In this document: positions 27,771 to 37,600 of the stretch, in pieces
Position numbering within the stretch: the stretch's first letter is position 1
Layout: each line of letters begins with the position of its first letter
Source: an uncultured Flavobacterium sp.
GTDB lineage: Bacteria > Bacteroidota > Bacteroidia > Flavobacteriales > Flavobacteriaceae
Assembly: GCF_946479975.1 (NCBI RefSeq)
Contig: NZ_CAMLIX010000006.1
Span: 1-49,028 of the forward strand
DNA length: 49,028 bases
Reading direction: 5' to 3'
Position numbers and translations under genes: made by a program
Notes under the pieces: model-generated
What the model was told of the DNA's origin: nothing
Database searches by the model: none
The model's input: only the letters and a program-made list of their open reading frames with translations

Positions 27771-27798
27771 GTTCACGAGCGAGACGCTCGCGCTAGCG
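27771..27798 (+). repeat. Single REP unit downstream of the transposase
   Basis: CACGAGCGAGACGCTCGCGC with flanks, followed by TAGCG. It matches the left arm of the 27043-27112 hairpin with few changes, in the same orientation, and begins 10 bases after the transposase stop codon. Confidence 0.8.
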
Positions 27799-27809
27799 GA
27801 GCTTTATAA

Positions 27810-27883
27810 AAAGAATAATTAAAGAATAGTTAAAGAATAGAAATTCAATTGAAATCAAGATTGAAATCAAGATTGAAATTAAG
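27810..27883. repeat. Two short tandem repeats reaching into the nucleosidase stop codon
   Basis: About three copies of an 11-base unit (AAAGAATAGTT type) at 27810-27840. Then three copies of a 12-base unit ATTGAAATCAAG at 27848-27883, the last with one change (ATTGAAATTAAG). The last unit contains the stop codon of the minus-strand nucleosidase gene at 27879-27881. Confidence 0.75.
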
Positions 27884-28496
27884 AAATGGCTTCAGTCTCT
27901 TCAATCAAACCTAAGATTTTACCATAAGCAATTGCTGCCTTATGAACCTGAACCGTCCAATCTTCTGCGGCATTATCATCAGCTCCATCTGAAATGTATT
28001 TTAGACTTAAAAATGGAATGTTTTCTTTCATGGCAATCATCGCCAAAGCGTAAGCTTCCATATCAACAACATTGTATGCATCTGAGCAATGTCCCATTTC
28101 GAAATTATCGCCCGTTCCGCAGATTCCTTCTTGAAGATTATCCATCAATAAACCGTATTCTAAAACTGGAGGTAAACCAGAAAGCGGCGTTTCGAATTGT
28201 GCGAATCCTAAACCGCGAACGTCCATATCTCTTTGCATAAATTTGGTACAGCAAATTACGTCGCCTTTTTGGAAACAGCTGCTTCCCGCCGATCCAAGAT
28301 TTATAATTACAGCAGGTTTTTTCTTTACGATTGCTTTGGACAACTCATAAGCCGCATTTACTTTTCCTATTCCTGTAAATAAAACGTTGTTTCCTTTAAA
28401 AATTGCTGCTGCTTCAGATTCAAGTGCAAAACAGAATAATATATCTTCAATGGCAAAAGATGCCGTTTGGTTAATTTGTATCATGCGTAATTTCAT
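27879..28496 (-). CDS. MTA/SAH nucleosidase-like purine nucleosidase
   Basis: A 205-residue protein from the ATG at 28496; ATG 28484 is an alternative. It has the nucleoside phosphorylase/nucleosidase fold: FALESEAA near residues 23-30 (general-acid Glu region), GIGKVNAA at 42-49 and INLGSAGS at 65-72. DMEAYALA follows with Glu147 for the ribose hydroxyls, and SDGAD with the catalytic Asp170. These are the MtnN-type signatures for hydrolysing methylthioadenosine and adenosylhomocysteine. It is somewhat short and divergent from MtnN, so another nucleoside substrate is possible. It appears monocistronic and is divergent from the next gene. Confidence 0.8.
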   Translation of the reverse strand: MKLRMIQINQTASFAIEDILFCFALESEAAAIFKGNNVLFTGIGKVNAAYELSKAIVKKKPAVIINLGSAGSSCFQKGDVICCTKFMQRDMDVRGLGFAQFETPLSGLPPVLEYGLLMDNLQEGICGTGDNFEMGHCSDAYNVVDMEAYALAMIAMKENIPFLSLKYISDGADDNAAEDWTVQVHKAAIAYGKILGLIEETEAIS

Positions 28497-28606
28497 TTTC
28501 GGTTTACAAAAATACGCTTTAAAATTTACGTGGCTCAAACCAAAAATTAAAATCCAAAAAACACGTTAAAATCGGCTTAATATGGTGGATTTTAATTCAG
28601 AAAAAA

Positions 28607-28614
28607 TACTTTTG
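28607..28614 (+). promoter_or_regulatory. Candidate Bacteroidota -7 element (TACTTTTG)
   Basis: TACTTTTG fits TAnnTTTG and lies 52 bases before the start codon of the DUF6642-like gene. The -33 element is not clear. Confidence 0.4.
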
Positions 28615-28666
28615 TTAGAACCCTTAAAACAAAAATCCAATCCTAAAAAACAGAAAGAAAAACTGC

Positions 28667-29230
28667 ATGGTTAATGAAAAATTTATTTTCTGCCTGGAAG
28701 GCGTTCGAGATATAGAGGATACTATGCCGACTCATGTCGTAAAATGTCTGGAAGAACTTGCCATTGACCAAGGAATTTCGAGCATTCATAAAACTTGTGA
28801 TACGATCGAAGGTTTAGAGGAAAGTTTAAACATTTTATTGTATGAAGATCATAATTTCAAGGATTATGAAATCATTTATCTCGCAATGCCAGGACAGCAA
28901 AATAATATCTGTCTTCACGATTATTATTACAGTATCGAAGAAATTGCCGAATTGTTTGAGGGTAAAATGAAAGGTAAAATTATTCATTTTGCGAATCTGA
29001 AAGTTTTAGATTTGAATGACGAAGAAGCACAATATTTTCTAGATGTAACGGGAGCAAAAGCCATTTCTGGTTATGGTTCTACCTATAATAAAATAGCAAG
29101 TTGCAGTACAATTGACAAAGCTTTTTTTAGCCTTTATCAGGAAAACGATGATCTAATTGAAGTAGTTGAAGATCTTTATGCCAAACATTACAATCTGTGT
29201 AAATTGCTTGATTTTAGATTATATTATTAA
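28667..29230 (+). CDS. DUF6642-like protein of unknown function
   Basis: A 187-residue, probably cytoplasmic protein without signal peptide or membrane helix. The sequence opens KFIFCLEGVRDIED and has a central YEIIYLAMPGQQNNICLHDY, then GKMKGKIIHFANLKVLDL and YFLDVTGAKAISGYGSTYN. The strand-helix pattern resembles proteins filed under DUF6642 in Bacteroidota; I make this match from memory with moderate confidence. The layout is vaguely like caspase-type folds, but the usual catalytic Cys is not where it would be. It precedes an AraC regulator by only 2 bases, so the two are co-translated. Function unknown. Confidence 0.65.
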   Translation: MVNEKFIFCLEGVRDIEDTMPTHVVKCLEELAIDQGISSIHKTCDTIEGLEESLNILLYEDHNFKDYEIIYLAMPGQQNNICLHDYYYSIEEIAELFEGKMKGKIIHFANLKVLDLNDEEAQYFLDVTGAKAISGYGSTYNKIASCSTIDKAFFSLYQENDDLIEVVEDLYAKHYNLCKLLDFRLYY

Positions 29231-29232
29231 GC

Positions 29233-30153
29233 ATGAAAACAAAGCCAGCTGAAAAAATAAAAACGTACGAAGCGAAAGGTTTCCGAGAAAAATTTCTTGG
29301 AGAAGACAATCCTATTCATTTGCTTTTCAAATCAAACTCGGATCATTTTTTCTGTCTTGAAATTGAGGAAATCATGCACATGCAACATCCGGTTCCTCCG
29401 TCTAAACATTCTTGCCATACGTTAATTTTTATTACTTCTGGTCAGCATACCATGAAATTGGGCTACCAAGAATTTACAACAACCGATAATGAAATAATAG
29501 TAATTCCGGCGGGTCAGATTTTTTCGCTCGATAATGTTAATAATATTCATAACGGTTATATCTGTCAGTTTCATCCTGATGTTTTGATTAGAAGATACGG
29601 CAGCCGGGAACTGCTCAATGAATTTGATTTTTTAAAAATTTCTGGAAACCCTAAAATTAAACTGGCTTCAGAAGATACTGGAGCAATTATCAATATTTTA
29701 GGGAGATTGAAAAAGGAATATTCAGAAACTACAATTGCAGATTTGAATATTGTGCAGTCATATCTGATTACTTTGTTTTATGAAATGAATAAAAATGCTG
29801 AAAAAACTTCTAAAAGTATTTCGGCTGCAGAAGCGATTACCACAAAATTCAAAGAACTGATTCACGATCAAATTAAAACACAACATCAAGTCAATTTCTA
29901 TTCTTCATTATTAAATGTAACGCCAAACCATTTAAACAAATGTGTCAAGACAGTTACAGGAAAATCTGCAGTAAAATGGATTGATGACAGCATATTATTA
30001 GAAGCTAAATATTTACTATTTCAAACCACACTTTCTGTTGGTGAAATTGCAAGTGAAGTAGGCTTCGAAGATCAATCTTACTTTAGTCGGTTTTTCAAAA
30101 AACTGGAGGGAATTTCACCTATTCGATATAGAAAATTGATTGATAAGTCCTAA
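29233..30153 (+). CDS. AraC family transcriptional regulator with cupin sensor domain
   Basis: A 306-residue regulator. The N-terminal half has a cupin-like beta-barrel (HSCHTLIFITSGQHTMKLGY, IIVIPAGQIFSLDN). The C-terminal double helix-turn-helix lies at about 215-300. It contains FYSSLLNVTPNHLNKCVKTV, then LSVGEIASEVGFEDQSYFSR and FFKKLEGISPIRYRK, the AraC signature. The ligand is unknown. It begins 2 bases after the DUF6642-like gene and probably regulates that unit. Confidence 0.9.
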   Translation: MKTKPAEKIKTYEAKGFREKFLGEDNPIHLLFKSNSDHFFCLEIEEIMHMQHPVPPSKHSCHTLIFITSGQHTMKLGYQEFTTTDNEIIVIPAGQIFSLDNVNNIHNGYICQFHPDVLIRRYGSRELLNEFDFLKISGNPKIKLASEDTGAIINILGRLKKEYSETTIADLNIVQSYLITLFYEMNKNAEKTSKSISAAEAITTKFKELIHDQIKTQHQVNFYSSLLNVTPNHLNKCVKTVTGKSAVKWIDDSILLEAKYLLFQTTLSVGEIASEVGFEDQSYFSRFFKKLEGISPIRYRKLIDKS

Positions 30154-30214
30154 TTATTGATTACAGAATCCTAACAAATACATTATTGTTTTTCAGAAAT
30201 TTGCTGGTTCAAAA

Positions 30215-30424
30215 ATGCAAATTATGATTTATGTTTTTAAAACTTCCGTTGACAGCCAATCCAAATTTGAGTCGGCTTCTATACTTCTAGATCAATTATT
30301 GCCTCAATCTCAATGGAATTTTGATCTTGAAGACTGCGATAATATTTTAAGAGTTGACAGCGAATTGAATGTTGCTGCATTGCTTCAAAACAATACCATT
30401 TTCGATTGTATCGAATTAGAATAA
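30215..30424 (+). CDS. 69-residue protein, paralogue of the sigma-unit small protein
   Basis: A small ORF starting MQIMIYVFKTSV; the second ATG at 30224 is equally possible. It aligns without gaps over about 50 residues with the 69-residue protein at 1705-1914. Shared are KTxV, NFD and ILR at the same spacing, and Val/Ile or Asp/Glu conservative changes elsewhere. The likely fold is beta-alpha-beta-beta-alpha-beta, without a CxxC motif. It lies 26 bases before a pentapeptide-repeat gene in the same direction. The role is unknown; the shared family with a sigma-unit gene is the main clue. Confidence 0.7.
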   Translation: MQIMIYVFKTSVDSQSKFESASILLDQLLPQSQWNFDLEDCDNILRVDSELNVAALLQNNTIFDCIELE

Positions 30425-30449
30425 ACTTTACACGCCTTTTTAAATTATA

Positions 30450-31022
30450 ATGGAATCAAAATTATACCAAAACCGAACTTTTGAAACAATCGATTATTCA
30501 GAACAAAGTTTAGCTCAAACCGAATTTGTAAACTGCGAATTCATCAACTGTAATTTTTCTAAAAGCGACTTGAGTCATAATGACTTTTTGGACTGCACTT
30601 TTAAAAACTGCAATCTTTCTTTGGCAACTTTACGAAATACAGGATTAAAAAATATCAAATTTATTGGTTGTAAACTTATGGGACTTGATTTTAGCGCCTG
30701 TAATAGTTTCTTGTTTTCGATGAATTTTGAAGATTGCATTTTGGATTATTCGACTTTCATTTATAAAAAATTAAAGAAAACAAATTTTACAGATTGTTCC
30801 TTAAAAGAAACCGATTTTTCTAATACCGATTTATCATTAGCAGTTTTTAAAAACTGCGAACTTTCTAGTGCCACTTTCGTGGAAAGTATTCTGGAGAAAA
30901 CCGATTTTAGAACTTCCAGAAATTACGCTTTTGATCCTTCCGAAAATAAAATTAAAGGAACAAAGGTTTCACATACAGCACTTGCAGGTTTATTGCAAAA
31001 ATTTGATTTTGTTATTGAATGA
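30450..31022 (+). CDS. Pentapeptide-repeat protein (Qnr/MfpA-like)
   Basis: A 190-residue protein built of A(D/N)LxF-type pentapeptide repeats from about residue 20 to 150 (for example FVNCEFINCNFSKSDLSHND). It should fold as a right-handed quadrilateral beta-helix. The C-terminal cap NYAFDPSENKIKGTKVSHTA then LAGLLQKFDFVI resembles the end of Qnr-type proteins, which mimic DNA and protect gyrase. No resistance role can be claimed; many such proteins have no known function. It follows the 69-residue gene by 26 bases and is probably in the same transcript. Confidence 0.88.
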   Translation: MESKLYQNRTFETIDYSEQSLAQTEFVNCEFINCNFSKSDLSHNDFLDCTFKNCNLSLATLRNTGLKNIKFIGCKLMGLDFSACNSFLFSMNFEDCILDYSTFIYKKLKKTNFTDCSLKETDFSNTDLSLAVFKNCELSSATFVESILEKTDFRTSRNYAFDPSENKIKGTKVSHTALAGLLQKFDFVIE

Positions 31023-31027
31023 TTTTT

Positions 31028-31120
31028 TAGTTTTCAGTTTTCAGTTTTCAGTCGCGGTCTCAGTTTTCAGTTGTTGCGACTGAATACTGTCACCGAATAC
31101 TGTCACTAAAAACTGCGACT
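31028..31120. repeat. CAGTTTT tandem array with CAGTCGC inverted repeat
   Basis: AGTTTTC repeats several times at 31028-31070. CAGTCGC at 31049-31055 is inverted as GCGACTG at 31076-31082. A GAATACTGTCAC unit is repeated at 31082-31105. It is a simple-sequence element between the convergent pentapeptide and beta-helix genes. Confidence 0.6.
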
Positions 31121-31158
31121 AAAAAAAAACGGCATACAACTTAATGTATACCGCTTTT
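31121..31158 (-). terminator. Intrinsic terminator of the second PUL operon
   Basis: The stem is CGGCATAC (31130-31137) with GTATACCG (31146-31153), with one mismatch and an 8-base loop. It is followed on the minus strand by nine T. It lies 22 bases after the stop codon of the beta-helix lipoprotein gene. Confidence 0.8.
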
Positions 31159-31179
31159 CCTATTATTAACCATGAATTC

Positions 31180-32751
31180 TTATTTTATCCAACGAGGATC
31201 ACCAATTTTATTATCCATTAAAGTTTGGTTTCCTAATGTAAAATCGCCTCCCGAAGCATTTGTAAATTGTGGGTCTAGCGTTGTCGCTCCTGTATCAGGT
31301 GTATTATTAGTTCCAACCAGCTTTAAATTTGGTGAATTAAAATTGTTATTATTTCCAAATCCAGGAGGACTTGTTACAAGTGAATTAGTATAAACTGCGT
31401 TCCCAACGACAAATAATGTATTACGTACTGCCAAAACATTTGAAGCAAAACGCACATATAATATTCTACTTGCAAGCGGTAACGTAGGAGCATATATCGT
31501 ACATGCATCAATTACTACGTTACTTGCTAAACTTCCTCCAGTAAAACCAGCAGCGGCATCTAAACGTATAAAATCACGTGAAGAACATTTATCAAATGTG
31601 CTTCTTATCAAAGTGATATTTCCAACATACGTAGTTCTAAAATCTATAAAATCAGCTCCTCCAACAGTATTTACATTTTTAATGATACTATTGTCAACAG
31701 TAAATGATTTTAATCTAGCCGAAGCATTTCCGTAGATAAGTTGCGAAGGAAAATCATGTACATAAGAATTGCTTATTAAAACATCTCCTAGAGGTGCTGC
31801 TTGCGCTGTAGAAATTCCGATAGCACTTCCAGTTAAGCCTGCTCCATTTAAATCAATATCAACTAGAGAAAGACTCACAGCATCCCCAGCATTAGCAGGA
31901 TTATTAACTAGAGTAAATTTTACATTCAATTTTGACTTATTCTCTGGTCTTACACCTCTAAATATTAGTGATTTATTTACAATCACTTCTCCCGTAGTTT
32001 GGTAAACACCTGGCATAAGTAGCAATCTTGATCCTGATGTTGCCTGAGCTATTTTAGCATTTAAATCATCTCCCGGATTTACAACAATCCCTTTTGTTAA
32101 ATCAACGCCGCTTGTAAAAACTAATGTTCCTCTTGTTTTAGTTCCATTTTTTAAAGTAGCAGTGTAATTTGTCTCTGGAGTTAAACCCGTAACAATTGCT
32201 ACACCAGCTGTTTTTTCTTCTGCAGTTATAGTGTGAGTGACATCACCTGGCTGCGCTATAATCTGCGTTACATTACTATTTGGCGTCCATCTTACAGTAA
32301 CAGATGTTGCCTGAATTTCGTCTAATTTAATTGGAGAAAAAATCTGTTCAGATAATGTGGTAGCTGTGGTAATTGACCATTTTGAATCTTCAAGACCTGA
32401 GGCACTAACCGCTTTTACTCTAATATGATAAGTAGTTTCTCCTTCTAAAGGTACTTGTATAGGTAATTGCGTTGCTTCAACTTTTAATGTTTTAAAAATA
32501 GTCTTAAAATCTGGATCATCTGCACTAAATTCTACAACATAATGATCTGCATTTGCATCGGCTATAGCTGTCCAGCTTAATTCAACTGTAGTTGAATTTC
32601 TAACTCTTGCTGTAAGTCCAAGTGGAGAAAATTCTCTTGTATTTCCAACGCCGTCTAATAATCCTTCATTGTAACTATCACAACTCGAAACTCCAGCTGT
32701 AAGTAATACTAAGGCTATTAATCCTGTAAATATATATTTTGTTTTCATCAT
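31180..32751 (-). CDS. Lipoprotein with fibronectin type III domains and parallel beta-helix (DUF4957/DUF5123-like)
   Basis: A 523-residue lipoprotein (ALVLLTAGVSSC lipobox). Two fibronectin type III-like domains lie at about 45-215 (TTVELSWTAIADANADHYVV and VTVRWTP). A parallel beta-helix follows to the end, with DLNAKIAQATSGSRLLLMPG, SLIFRGV and many short strands such as VLISNSYVHDF. The C-terminus carries LDPQFTNASGGDFTLGNQTL. This is the layout of DUF4957/DUF5123 proteins found with SusCD in pectin-type PULs and of pectate-lyase-like folds. Catalytic residues were not identified, so it may bind rather than cleave. It is the last gene of the operon with susD and susC. Confidence 0.82.
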   Translation of the reverse strand: MMKTKYIFTGLIALVLLTAGVSSCDSYNEGLLDGVGNTREFSPLGLTARVRNSTTVELSWTAIADANADHYVVEFSADDPDFKTIFKTLKVEATQLPIQVPLEGETTYHIRVKAVSASGLEDSKWSITTATTLSEQIFSPIKLDEIQATSVTVRWTPNSNVTQIIAQPGDVTHTITAEEKTAGVAIVTGLTPETNYTATLKNGTKTRGTLVFTSGVDLTKGIVVNPGDDLNAKIAQATSGSRLLLMPGVYQTTGEVIVNKSLIFRGVRPENKSKLNVKFTLVNNPANAGDAVSLSLVDIDLNGAGLTGSAIGISTAQAAPLGDVLISNSYVHDFPSQLIYGNASARLKSFTVDNSIIKNVNTVGGADFIDFRTTYVGNITLIRSTFDKCSSRDFIRLDAAAGFTGGSLASNVVIDACTIYAPTLPLASRILYVRFASNVLAVRNTLFVVGNAVYTNSLVTSPPGFGNNNNFNSPNLKLVGTNNTPDTGATTLDPQFTNASGGDFTLGNQTLMDNKIGDPRWIK

Positions 32752-32794
32752 AATAACGTAATAATTTATTATTAATTTCTAAGATTTAATAACC

Positions 32795-34591
32795 CTAATC
32801 ATTTTTTAACTGACCATTACTTCCATCAATAAACACTTGCCATATTGGCCAGTATTGTTTGTTATCAGGATTAACGCCTGGTTTGTACAATGAGTTTATC
32901 TTAGCGTCTGCAGCTGTTCCTGTCCATGTCCACGCAATAGAAGAATATGTAGCTCCTGGATTTGCTGTTTCCCCTTTATTTAAGCCGTAGATATCTAAAC
33001 TTACGTTGTCTGACTTATACTTGTAATATAAAGTTGATGGTACAGTAGAATAGCTTCCTGAACGCGCTGCTAAATCAGTCATTTTTTGTTTTGCCTCGTC
33101 TAATTTTACTTTTAATAAATTCCAACGAATTAAATTTTGCTTACGCTCCATTTCTCCAGTAAATTCATATTTATTCTCCTCAACAAGAGCATTAAACATT
33201 AATTCTTTACTAGTTAAAACATTTACATAATTTTCAACTTTAAGAGCTTGATCTGTCGCAGAAAATGATCTTCTACGAATTTCTTTTAGGTAAGGCATTG
33301 CTGCTCCAGGTCCTTCAAGTTCATTTGCTGTTTCAGCTGCAATAAGAAGTACCTCAGCATAACGCATATACATTTTATTAACTCCGTCATCATTAGTCGA
33401 AGTTACATAACGCTTCATCCATTCGTAACGGTATTTACCAAAATACCACGTATCCAAAGTACCTAACTCTTGCTTTGCTATATTATTAGCACCCGCCGCA
33501 CCATATTTGTACGGTACACAAGTAACATCTCTACGTGTATCAGTTTGATCATAATCATAGAAAACAAATGGTAACGGACCTGCTACACCTCCACGATTAG
33601 CTCCATTGGCTTGAAATTGATCAACAGGAGCTGTGTGTTTTACGGCAAACGTAAATAACATTCTACCACGTCCATCTGCAAAAGGAAGTTCCCAAAGAGA
33701 TTCTCCTCCGGCAGTAGTAACCTCTTGATTGTATTTTCTCCACAATCCTTCAAAAGTAGATTCTAAATGAGCAGAACCACTTGCAATTACCTCACGAGAT
33801 TCTTTTAGTGCCAATGCATACATATTAGCCACAGAAAGTTCTGGATCACTGCTTCTTCTAACTCCGTCAGGATATCGCTGATAACCACTCGCTGCCAATG
33901 CTAAACGTGCTCTAAACGCTTTTACAAAAGCTTTATTTACGTGCTCTACAGTACTTGTGTAAGAAGTTGCATTAGGCCATGCAACTAACGTTGATGCTTC
34001 TCCTAAATCTGCAATTAACTGTTTGTAGATAATATCTCTATTTGATTTAGGTAAATATAAAGTTGCGGTAGTAATAGGCTCAAAACGTGCGGGAACATCT
34101 CCCCATGCTTTAATTAAATCAGCATAGTAAATAGCTCTTAGCGCTAGTGCTTCTCCTAACAATTGCCCCATTGCAGTATCTGGTTTAGGATTTCCATACT
34201 TACGGATACCATCAATACAAATATTAGCTCGCTCAATACCCAGATACATCATTGCATATGCATTAGTAACATTGTTCATCTCTGTATTCGTAGAACTTGC
34301 ATTGTAAACACACAAATCTGACTTATCTCCAGCCGTTTGCGAACTATTATACCATTCTACATCTGTATTTAATCCATAATATGGTAAAAATCTTCCTCTA
34401 TAAGAGTTTGTCTCAGCAAAAGGTACTTTTATTCCATCAACAGCTCCCTTTGCAAGTTCAGCATCAGAAAAAATCAGCTCGGGCTTTAATGTTGATGGTG
34501 CTTCTGTATCTAAATAGTCATCTTCAAATTGCTGGCAAGAACTAAATAAACTTGAAATTATCAATCCTGCTATTATTATTTTATGTTTCAT
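32795..34591 (-). CDS. susD: SusD/RagB-like surface glycan-binding lipoprotein (second PUL)
   Basis: A 598-residue lipoprotein (LIISSLFSSCQQFEDDYLD). It has the family features AMMYLGIERANICIDGIRKY, LLGEALALRAIYYADLIKAW and GDVP. MYMRYAEVLLIAAETANELE, then YLKEIRRRSF and ELMFNALVEENKYEFTGEME, come near the C-terminus. It starts 17 bases after the susC-type gene and is followed by the beta-helix lipoprotein. The ligand cannot be read from sequence; the beta-helix partner hints at a pectin-like polymer. Confidence 0.95.
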   Translation of the reverse strand: MKHKIIIAGLIISSLFSSCQQFEDDYLDTEAPSTLKPELIFSDAELAKGAVDGIKVPFAETNSYRGRFLPYYGLNTDVEWYNSSQTAGDKSDLCVYNASSTNTEMNNVTNAYAMMYLGIERANICIDGIRKYGNPKPDTAMGQLLGEALALRAIYYADLIKAWGDVPARFEPITTATLYLPKSNRDIIYKQLIADLGEASTLVAWPNATSYTSTVEHVNKAFVKAFRARLALAASGYQRYPDGVRRSSDPELSVANMYALALKESREVIASGSAHLESTFEGLWRKYNQEVTTAGGESLWELPFADGRGRMLFTFAVKHTAPVDQFQANGANRGGVAGPLPFVFYDYDQTDTRRDVTCVPYKYGAAGANNIAKQELGTLDTWYFGKYRYEWMKRYVTSTNDDGVNKMYMRYAEVLLIAAETANELEGPGAAMPYLKEIRRRSFSATDQALKVENYVNVLTSKELMFNALVEENKYEFTGEMERKQNLIRWNLLKVKLDEAKQKMTDLAARSGSYSTVPSTLYYKYKSDNVSLDIYGLNKGETANPGATYSSIAWTWTGTAADAKINSLYKPGVNPDNKQYWPIWQVFIDGSNGQLKND

Positions 34592-34608
34592 TGTGTGATA
34601 ATTTAAAA

Positions 34609-37600
34609 TTAGAAATTAAGATTCATCCCAAAAACCATTTGTCTGCTTCTTGGATAAGGACTTGAATCAACTCCTGGAGTAAGCGGGTTTTTTCTTTTAG
34701 TTGATACTTCCGGATCAGAACCCGAATAGTTAGTCCAAACAAAAACATTGCTTGCCGTCAAATAAAATCTCAATTTAGATACTCCAAGTTTAGATGTAAA
34801 CATTTCAGGTGCTGTATACCCTAATGTCAAGGTATTTAATCTTAAAAAAGAGGCATCTTCTACTGCCCAATCTGTAAATATTGCAGTTCTCATATAAGGA
34901 GACCACATCGTTGTATTCGCATTAAGCGCAGCCAAAGCAGTTGGATCTGTCACTAATTGACCAGAGGCAGGATCTAGATTTGTCCATCTTTTTCCATCAG
35001 CCATTACAGAATTCAAATTTTTATATTCTCCTGAAGCAGTAGCTGTCGAGAACTCAATTTTATCGGCATTATAAACCTCGTTACCAATGCTCCAATTAAA
35101 AGCTGCCATTAAATCAAATCCGTAAGCATTACCATTGATTACAAAACCTCCAGTACTTTTAGGATTAACATTACCAATAACTGTTTTATCGTTTATATCT
35201 ACTTTACCATCTCCAGTAACATCTTTTAATTTCATGTCTCCAGGCTTAAGCGTAGTATTGTCTCCTACTAAAGTTGTAGCAGTAGCAACGACACCAGCTT
35301 TTAAAACATATTTCCCTCCAACATAATCAAAATCAGAAACTTCATATCTTCCATCATTTTTATAACCGTACATAGTACCTAATGAAGAACCAACTGATAT
35401 TAAATAATCATCGCCAATTTGTGAAGAAGCCCAGTTTGTAGCTTGTCCAAAATTATTCATACTTCCCAATGAGTTAATACGATTTGTGTTCATTCCCATA
35501 TTGAATGAAAAGTTCAATCCGTATTTTGCTTTTTCGATTGCCACTACATTTACAGTAGCCTCGAAACCTGTATTTTGAGTTTCTCCCATGTTACGGTATT
35601 GATACTCATATCCAGATCCTGGAACTGGAAAATTAATCAATAAATCACTAGTAACATTTTTGTAAACATCAAAATTACCACTTAAACGATTTTTGAAAAA
35701 TCCAAAATCCAAACCAACATTCTGAGTTACTGTAGTCTCCCATTTCAAATCAGGATTTGGCATTGTTTTAGGAATTGCCCAAACACTAGTAACGCCATTG
35801 ATCCAAGTTGATGGAATAGATTGAAAAATTTGAGTCTGCTGTCCTACAGGTATATTATTATTTCCTGCCTCACCATAACTAGCTCTTACTTTTAAAAGAT
35901 CAATCCAATTTTTATCTTTTAAGAAACTCTCTTCTGAAATTTTCCATCCTGCTGCAAAAGCTGGGAAATACCCCCAACGATTTTCTTGTAAAAATTTACT
36001 TGATCCATCGGCACGGAATGTAGCTGATAAAATGTAACGATTTTTATAGTCATAATTAGCACGTCCAAAAAATGATAATAATCTATCATCTGGGCTGTAA
36101 TAATTATCTACAGCTTGTGGTGTACCTTGTGAAGTTAATGTTTTTGCTTGATCAAAATCGAAGAAAGAAGGATATCCATGAATCGTAGAAGTTACATTAT
36201 TCACGCTGTAATTGATACTTTCTTGCCCAAGAAGAGCTGTCAAATGGTGATTTTCACCCATTATTTTTTTGAAATCGTAATTCAACGTATTCGCATTTCT
36301 AAAACGTTTTTCTTTACCATCTCCAATAATCATTGCAGGTTTTCCTTGTAAAGTACTTGCAGGAGCATTTGCTACATAATAAGTACTTCTTCCATAATAA
36401 CGATAATCTAAACCATTAAAATTATCAAGACCTAAATCTACCTTCAGCTTTAAATTATCTACAATTTCCCATCCAAAACTTCCTAAAATATTAAAGTTCT
36501 TACGGAACTGCTGACGATTATTATCAAATACAGATCTTAAAGGATTGATCAATACATCTGTTCCGTCTCCAGAAACATCATCAGAAGTCAAACCTGATAC
36601 TGGAATTGGAGCATATCCAACAATAGTACGCATACGTGAATCTGATGCAGATTTTTCATTTTGTTCGTTTACCCCTCCACCGTCAATTTCAGTATCAGAA
36701 TAACGTACAGTAAAACCAACATCAATTTTATCGCTCAATTTACTTTTTAATGCCAATGCAAGGTTATTTCTTTTGTAGTTAGAACCTAACATAATTGCCT
36801 TTTCATCGTAATGCGCGTAATTAAAGTTGTAATTAAGTTTATCTGTACCGCCTCTAATTCCTAAATCACGACTTTGAACCTCTCCTGTACGTCCAAAAAT
36901 TTGTTTTTGCCAATCATTGCCTTTTAAACCTTTGTACATATCCTGATCCTGCCAATTTCCAAAATACTTTGTATAAGAAGTTGGATTAGATGCCACTTTT
37001 GTTCCAGTTTGTGAAAGTAAAGCGTATTCATACTGCCATTTTGTATAATCTTCAGGTGACAAAACATCAATGTCTTTAGCCATCGTTTTCATACCGTAGA
37101 ACATATTAAAGTTCACGGCGATTTTTCCATCTTTTCCACTTTTAGTTGTAATCAAAATTACTCCATTTGCACCACGAGATCCGTAGATTGCAGTTGAAGC
37201 AGCATCTTTTAAAACTGTCATTGTTTCAATATCTGATGAAGAAATATCATTCATACTATTGATTGGAAAACCATCTACAATAATTAATGGCGAAGCATCC
37301 TGCGTAAGAGAACCTCCTCCACGAACTCTAATTTTTATATCTGCATCTGGCGAACCCTCTGATGCAGTTACCTGCACCCCAGCAATACGACCTGTTAAAG
37401 CTTCAGCAACATTTGCTACTGGCACTTTCTTTAAATCGTTTCCTGAAATAGTAGATACTGCTCCCGTCAAGTCAGATTTTTTAGACGTTCCATATCCAAT
37501 TACAACAACTTCATTTAAATTGTTTGCATCTTCAGACATCGTTACATTTAATTTAGATTTTCCTTCTGTGGAAGCATCAATGTTTTTAAATCCTATAAAA

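Noticed and set aside
28667..29230. Caspase/CHAT-type protease
   Set aside because: The strand order is suggestive but no His-Cys dyad is visible at the expected places.
30450..31022. Quinolone resistance gene qnr
   Set aside because: Only the general fold and C-terminal cap are similar; pentapeptide-repeat proteins are common and mostly without a resistance role.
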